From a virus, in IMG/VR virus record IMGVR_UViG_3300020312_000016, positions 1-26,067 of that record: 26,067 nucleotides of DNA. One strand, written 5' to 3'. The notes under the pieces are model-generated. The model did not search any database, was not told the DNA's origin, and saw only the letters and a program-made list of their open reading frames with translations. The position numbers were made by a program, and so were the translations under genes. Positions 22,659 to 26,067 of this stretch are shown here, one piece after another (within the stretch, counting starts at the first letter, position 1; each line of letters starts with the position of its first letter).

Positions 22659-23681
22659 GTGGCGAGTAGCACAATAACATATCCGAGTAGATTACCATAT
22701 GTTCCTCAAGGGCCAAATTCATCTGATGACTTTGAACCAGTGGAAGCAGATTATGTGAAATTCTCTAGATATTCATTCAATAGTGGTGGTGGAAATAATT
22801 ACTTCAATGTTCCTAATAATAGGAGCAAGGCAGGAAAGACACATGTAAGGTCAGCATACATTGCTATGCCAAGTTCATTACAAGTATCTTATGGTGCTAA
22901 TTATCAACAAGCAAACCTAGGTGCAGCAGGTATGGCTGCTACTGGTGCATTTAATGGTAGAAACAGTGAAGAAGTTGTATCAAACTTACAAAAAGCAGCA
23001 CAATCAGGTTTACCAGAAGCAGCATTTAATACTTTAGCACAAGGTATTCAAGGTATTGGTGGTGTATTAGGATTAAACACTTCAGGTATTGATGCAAATG
23101 TCTTAACTGCTATTGGTGCAGGTAAGGTAATGAACCCATACTCTGAGCAGGTGTTCCAAGGTGTTGGATTTAGAACCCACTCCTTTGATTTTAAAATGCT
23201 TGCTAGAAATGAAGAAGAAGCAAAAGCAATCCAAGACATATTAGAAATGTTTAAAGTTGGTATGTTACCAGCATATTCAAGTGGTGATAAAGGTGGTGGA
23301 AGTCTTGGTGATATGTTATCTAAAACTGGTGGTGCTAGTAGGAGATGGTTGACTGTTCCTGATAAGTTCTTAATTCAATTCATGAGAATGAGAGAAGGTT
23401 CACTGTATGCAGCAAACCTAGATCATTTTAAAATTGACTTCTGTGTACTAACTGGAATGCAAGTAAATTATGCACCAGATGGTCAATATGTTGCTATCAA
23501 GAGTCACAGACTCAGAAGGATGTACAAAGATATCAACAGGGATGCACTCCGTAATACAGATGCTAAGAATCTAGAAAGGGGTAAAGCACCTAATATGGTA
23601 TATGTTCCAGCAGTTACTGCTACTCTGAATTTTACAGAAACATCTATCATTACTCAAGAAAAAGCAGTAGTGGGGTACTAA
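22659..23681 (+). CDS. 48: Baseplate tail tube cap gp48
   Basis: 340 residues, near T4 gp48 (364). The body follows the family: VRSAYIAMPSSLQVSYGANY for the N-terminal strand, a Gly/Ala middle, then VFQGVGFRTHSFDFKMLARN with EEEAKAIQDILEMFKVGMLP, FLIQFMRM and DFCVLTGMQVNYAPDGQYVA, and a final VYVPAVTATLNFTETSIIT strand. It caps the hub and starts tube growth with gp54. The start is GTG 22659; the frame is open upstream to ATG 22581, but that part lies across the promoters and the antisense gp4 start. It ends in a TAATG overlap with gp53. Confidence 0.8.
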   Translation: MASSTITYPSRLPYVPQGPNSSDDFEPVEADYVKFSRYSFNSGGGNNYFNVPNNRSKAGKTHVRSAYIAMPSSLQVSYGANYQQANLGAAGMAATGAFNGRNSEEVVSNLQKAAQSGLPEAAFNTLAQGIQGIGGVLGLNTSGIDANVLTAIGAGKVMNPYSEQVFQGVGFRTHSFDFKMLARNEEEAKAIQDILEMFKVGMLPAYSSGDKGGGSLGDMLSKTGGASRRWLTVPDKFLIQFMRMREGSLYAANLDHFKIDFCVLTGMQVNYAPDGQYVAIKSHRLRRMYKDINRDALRNTDAKNLERGKAPNMVYVPAVTATLNFTETSIITQEKAVVGY

Positions 23682-24508
23682 TGGCTGGTTATTTTTCATA
23701 TTTACCGAATATCTACGTTGGTACTGGTACTACATCAGATACTAAGCAAGAATATCAGGTTGTTAAGAATATATTCCGTAGGGTAAAGGCAAGAGAGGAT
23801 CTTGCTAAATTTACTGAGTTCTTTGAACAGTATGAGATCCAAGATGGTCAAATGCCATTTCAAATCGCTCAAGACTTCTATGGAGATGATGAACTTGACT
23901 GGGTTGTACTATTAACCAATAATATAACTGATCAGGCAGAACATTGGCCAAAAAGTAGAAGAGAACTAGAATATTACTGTAATGAGAAATATAACAGTCT
24001 TGATGCAGTTCATCACTATGAAACTATTGAGAAGAAGTGGAAGGATATCGTTATATTAGAAGGTGGTACTATAGTAGATTCTACATTCACTTTTAAAAAT
24101 CCTGATGGTATAGTCTTTACTGGATCAAATATACGTGAACCAATTAGTAACTGGGAATATGAATATTATGAAAATGAGAAAAAACGTCAAATATACATTG
24201 CTCAACCTCAAGCACTAGAATCCTTCATTGAAGAATTTGAAGAATTGATAGGATATGCACCTAGTGATGAATTAGATGAAAATGGTGTTAAGAAGACTGA
24301 ACTATCAATTGCTGAGAGATTCCTTGGAACTAGCACTGGTGGTGGTATTGGTCGTCAATATAGTTCTACTTACACTGGAACTGGTAGAACAGTTTCAACA
24401 TTAGTTGCAGAAGCAGTAGCAGAAGCAATGGGAGTGGGAGTCACTACTGAAACTACAATACAAGCAGACGCAAGTACAGGACAACAAGCAGCAGAAGGAA
24501 GTTACTAA
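23681..24508 (+). CDS. 53: Baseplate wedge subunit gp53
   Basis: 275 residues, with an N-terminal 190 that matches T4 gp53 (196): KNIFRRVKAREDLAKF, IAQDFYGDDELDWVVLLTNN, ITDQAEHWPKSRRELEYYCN and YENEKKRQIYIAQPQALESF. These correspond to the IF, YGNPQLYWVLL and ENEKLRQIKII segments of T4 gp53, which links wedges to the hub. The last 70 residues form an Ala/Thr/Gly/Glu-rich extension absent in T4. It follows gp48 in a TAATG overlap and is closed by a bidirectional terminator. The extension may contact cyanophage-specific structures; that is inference. Confidence 0.87.
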   Translation: MAGYFSYLPNIYVGTGTTSDTKQEYQVVKNIFRRVKAREDLAKFTEFFEQYEIQDGQMPFQIAQDFYGDDELDWVVLLTNNITDQAEHWPKSRRELEYYCNEKYNSLDAVHHYETIEKKWKDIVILEGGTIVDSTFTFKNPDGIVFTGSNIREPISNWEYEYYENEKKRQIYIAQPQALESFIEEFEELIGYAPSDELDENGVKKTELSIAERFLGTSTGGGIGRQYSSTYTGTGRTVSTLVAEAVAEAMGVGVTTETTIQADASTGQQAAEGSY

Positions 24509-24523
24509 AAACCTAAACACAAG

Positions 24524-24557
24524 AAAAAACCCCCGCGAAAATTGCGAGGGTTTTTTT
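24524..24557. terminator. Bidirectional intrinsic terminator between gp53 and the secreted His-rich gene
   Basis: A stem AAAAAACCC-C-CGC with GCG-A-GGGTTTTTT (one C.A mismatch) closes a short AT loop. A T run follows on both strands, so it can end gp53 transcripts rightward and gp32-unit transcripts leftward. Confidence 0.9.
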
Positions 24558-24578
24558 GTATCTGAAGTTCGTTTTGGT

Positions 24579-25031
24579 TTATCCTCCGTCTATATCACAT
24601 CCAACTACACTACCAAGGACGATACCAGTGGGAATTGCCCACCATCTACCTTCTCCTCGTGATAATGCAGCACCGAGTCCACCTCCTGCAATCCCACCTA
24701 GTACTGATCCCTCAATACATTCGTTACCATCAGGTGATGGTTCTCTTGGTGTTGGTGCAGGTCTTACTGGTGTATGGTGATGGTGGTGTGTATGTCGTCT
24801 TTTAGACTCAATACATGACCACATTGGTTCTCTTGCGAAATCCTCCATCTTTGTACCATCACTCCATGATGTTACATCAACACGCTGTTTTGTACAGGTG
24901 TGACGATCATAGTCATTATAATAGTGCCATCTCCCAATCACATAAGGTTCATTATAATGATAATGGTGTGCCTCTGCTGGCATACCTGCTAAGAGAGTGC
25001 TACCACTCAGTAAGATGTGAAGTAACTTCAT
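24579..25031 (-). CDS. Secreted His-rich protein with glycine-zipper segment
   Basis: 150 residues. Residues 1-21 (MKLLHILLSGSTLLAGMPAE, then A before the cut) are a typical signal peptide with an AEA-type cleavage motif. The mature part has His clusters at 22-25 (HHYH) and 80-86 (HTHHHHH), four Cys (46, 73, 105, 145) and a Pro-rich linker. It ends with a glycine-zipper segment at about 108-144 (GSVLGGIAGGGLGAALSRGE, then IPTGIVLGSVVGCD), as in outer-membrane-associated zipper proteins. It could be membrane-inserted or periplasmic. It is read with gp32 (stop and next ATG nearly adjacent) and ends at a bidirectional terminator. No specific family recognised; candidate lysis, envelope or metal-binding role is inference. 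Confidence 0.65.
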   Translation of the reverse strand: MKLLHILLSGSTLLAGMPAEAHHYHYNEPYVIGRWHYYNDYDRHTCTKQRVDVTSWSDGTKMEDFAREPMWSCIESKRRHTHHHHHTPVRPAPTPREPSPDGNECIEGSVLGGIAGGGLGAALSRGEGRWWAIPTGIVLGSVVGCDIDGG

Positions 25032-25032
25032 T

Positions 25033-25941
25033 TTAGTCTTCAGATGCTAATGATGCGAAGTAAGACATTACATCCTCTTCATCCTTTGCTGGAGCAGGTG
25101 ATACAGATTTATTTCTAAATTCTGAAACCTCTTGACCCCAGTTAGTCTCCTCTGTCTCTAGTTCTTCAGTCTCAAGATCACGACGGACTGGAGCAGGTTT
25201 AGTGTTTAAAACCATGTTTAAACGCTCACTCAACTCCTCAAAAGTCTTGAAGTTTGAAGGATCTGTGAATGCAGTGAGCGAATGCTCTTGCTTCCATAGT
25301 ACCTCAATGGCATCATCATCACCACCAGCAAGGGGTGTTGGTGCTGCGAACTCAGACTTATCATAGTTCCAGAAACCATCCTTAAGTACAATCTTCAATT
25401 TGAAGTCTGCACCTTCCCAAGGGTCAAAGACGTTTACTGGAGTCTCATCATCAAACTGTGGCTGCATCGCTTCTATGATCTTATCAAAGATCTTCTTACC
25501 AAATTTGTAAAGGAATACTTTACCTTCGTTGTCAGGATTAACTGAATCCTTAACGACTAGGATATTGCTGTAGTAAGAAAGCTTACGCTTCTGCTTACGA
25601 GCGATGTCCTTATTTGCTTCAGAACCAGAGTTCCATAGTTGACGGTTGAGTTCTCCGACAGGATCCTTTTTGTTAAGGGTTGTTAGAGAGTTCTCAATGT
25701 ACCATCCACCTGCACCTTGGAAAGCGTGAGACCAGATCTTTGCAAACGGTAGATCCTCACCGTTAGGTGCTGGTAGAAAACGGATTACTGCGTAACCATT
25801 ACCTGACTTATCAAGTTGTGGTTTCCACAGACGTTCATCTGCACCTGCTTTTGACTTTTCTGGACTAGATATCTTATCTATCTCTTGTGTCAGTCTAGCG
25901 AAATTGCTTGCACTGGACTTCTTTAGAGCTTTGATTGACAT
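25033..25941 (-). CDS. 32: Single-stranded DNA-binding protein gp32
   Basis: 302 residues, same size as T4 gp32 (301). The family core is visible: KRKLSYYSNILVVKD (near 118, corresponding to the T4 KRKTS 'LAST' motif region), NPDNEGKVFLYKFGKKIFDK, VNVFDPWEGADFKLKI and FKTFEELSERLNMVL. The C-terminal tail is acidic (EELETEETNW, EDVMSYFASLASED), which in T4 contacts replication and recombination partners. There is no Cys in the protein, so the zinc finger of T4 gp32 is absent. A GGAG Shine-Dalgarno sequence lies 7 bases before the ATG. Confidence 0.93.
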   Translation of the reverse strand: MSIKALKKSSASNFARLTQEIDKISSPEKSKAGADERLWKPQLDKSGNGYAVIRFLPAPNGEDLPFAKIWSHAFQGAGGWYIENSLTTLNKKDPVGELNRQLWNSGSEANKDIARKQKRKLSYYSNILVVKDSVNPDNEGKVFLYKFGKKIFDKIIEAMQPQFDDETPVNVFDPWEGADFKLKIVLKDGFWNYDKSEFAAPTPLAGGDDDAIEVLWKQEHSLTAFTDPSNFKTFEELSERLNMVLNTKPAPVRRDLETEELETEETNWGQEVSEFRNKSVSPAPAKDEEDVMSYFASLASED

Positions 25942-25948
25942 ACGTATT

Positions 25949-25952
25949 CTCC
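25949..25952 (-). promoter_or_regulatory. Ribosome binding site of gp32
   Basis: GGAG on the minus strand, seven bases before the gp32 ATG, the clearest Shine-Dalgarno sequence in this part of the window. The 126-bp region upstream (25942-26067) holds a weak TGGTATACAT (-10-like) but no convincing -35; no gene is seen there. Confidence 0.6.
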
Positions 25953-26067
25953 GTATTAAATTGTATTTGGTTGTATGGGGTGGGAGATTGGATTAATGTA
26001 TACCAATAAGTGAGGGGCATTGCTACATTAGTAGATTTTTACCTCACTGTCTGAGACCCGACTGGTA

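Noticed and set aside
22628-22672. Longer N-terminus for gp4 starting at 22672
   Set aside because: T4 gp4 aligns from the Met at 22627, and the extra 15 residues would cover the TATAAATA promoter.
25935-25963. Plus-strand TTGACA with TAAATT about 16 bases on
   Set aside because: TTGACA falls in the N-terminal codons of gp32 read in reverse, the second box is poor, and no plus-strand gene follows.
1-26067. tRNA genes, CRISPR arrays, insertion sequences
   Set aside because: Looked for cloverleaf-like ends, regularly spaced repeats and transposase-like proteins by eye and saw none; a tRNA covariance search could not be run.

Overview
This 26-kb window looks like part of the genome of a T4-like cyanophage (a contractile-tailed myovirus of marine Synechococcus or Prochlorococcus). 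Reasons: a nearly complete set of T4-type baseplate, tail and neck genes (gp4, gp5, gp26, gp27-like, gp48, gp53, gp54), a gp32-type ssDNA-binding protein, a CpeT-like bilin-lyase relative, several 2OG-Fe(II) oxygenase and small hypothetical genes, low GC, and T4-type late promoter octamers (TATAAATA and variants) at many gene starts. All names come from reading the protein sequences; no database search was possible.

Layout, left to right. (1) 1-2121, minus strand: an early-type block. It holds a truncated N4/N6 DNA methyltransferase, a 23-residue hydrophobic peptide overlapping its start, and six small hypothetical genes. Two sigma70-type promoters (TTGACA-17-TATACT; TTTACA-17-TATAAT) and one intrinsic terminator punctuate it. 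(2) 2130-9256, minus: four virion structural or fibre-like proteins (158, 1253, 489 and 438 aa). (3) 9252-11270, minus: an accessory block of small proteins, a 2OG oxygenase and a CpeT-like protein; most of it is headed by the same 20-bp promoter repeat that precedes the methyltransferase block. (4) 11274-22658, minus: the baseplate hub and tail morphogenesis cluster, in transcription order gp4, gp54, gp26, a -1 frame extension, two paralogous tape-measure-like proteins (the second with a glucosaminidase domain), a gp27-like hub, two small proteins, a 2OG oxygenase, and a gp5-like spike. (5) 22659-24508, plus: gp48 and gp53. (6) A bidirectional terminator, then on the minus strand a secreted His-rich glycine-zipper protein and gp32.

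The genes build mainly one machine: the central hub and spike (gp5, gp27), hub/tail assembly proteins (gp26 and its extension), tape measure, tube initiator and cap (gp54, gp48), wedge (gp53), fibres and neck (gp4). Host-type promoters serve the accessory genes and T4-late octamers serve the virion genes.

The most notable observation is a canonical U UUU UUC slippery heptamer three codons before the end of gp26, followed in the -1 frame by a 63-codon open extension that stops exactly where the first tape-measure gene starts. This has the architecture of the lambda G/GT tail-assembly-chaperone frameshift. Also notable are the relocation of the tail peptidoglycan hydrolase from gp5 to a duplicated tape-measure protein, a -35 box that forms the loop of a terminator, a 20-bp repeat placing two start codons at the predicted +1, and mutually overlapping divergent late promoters.
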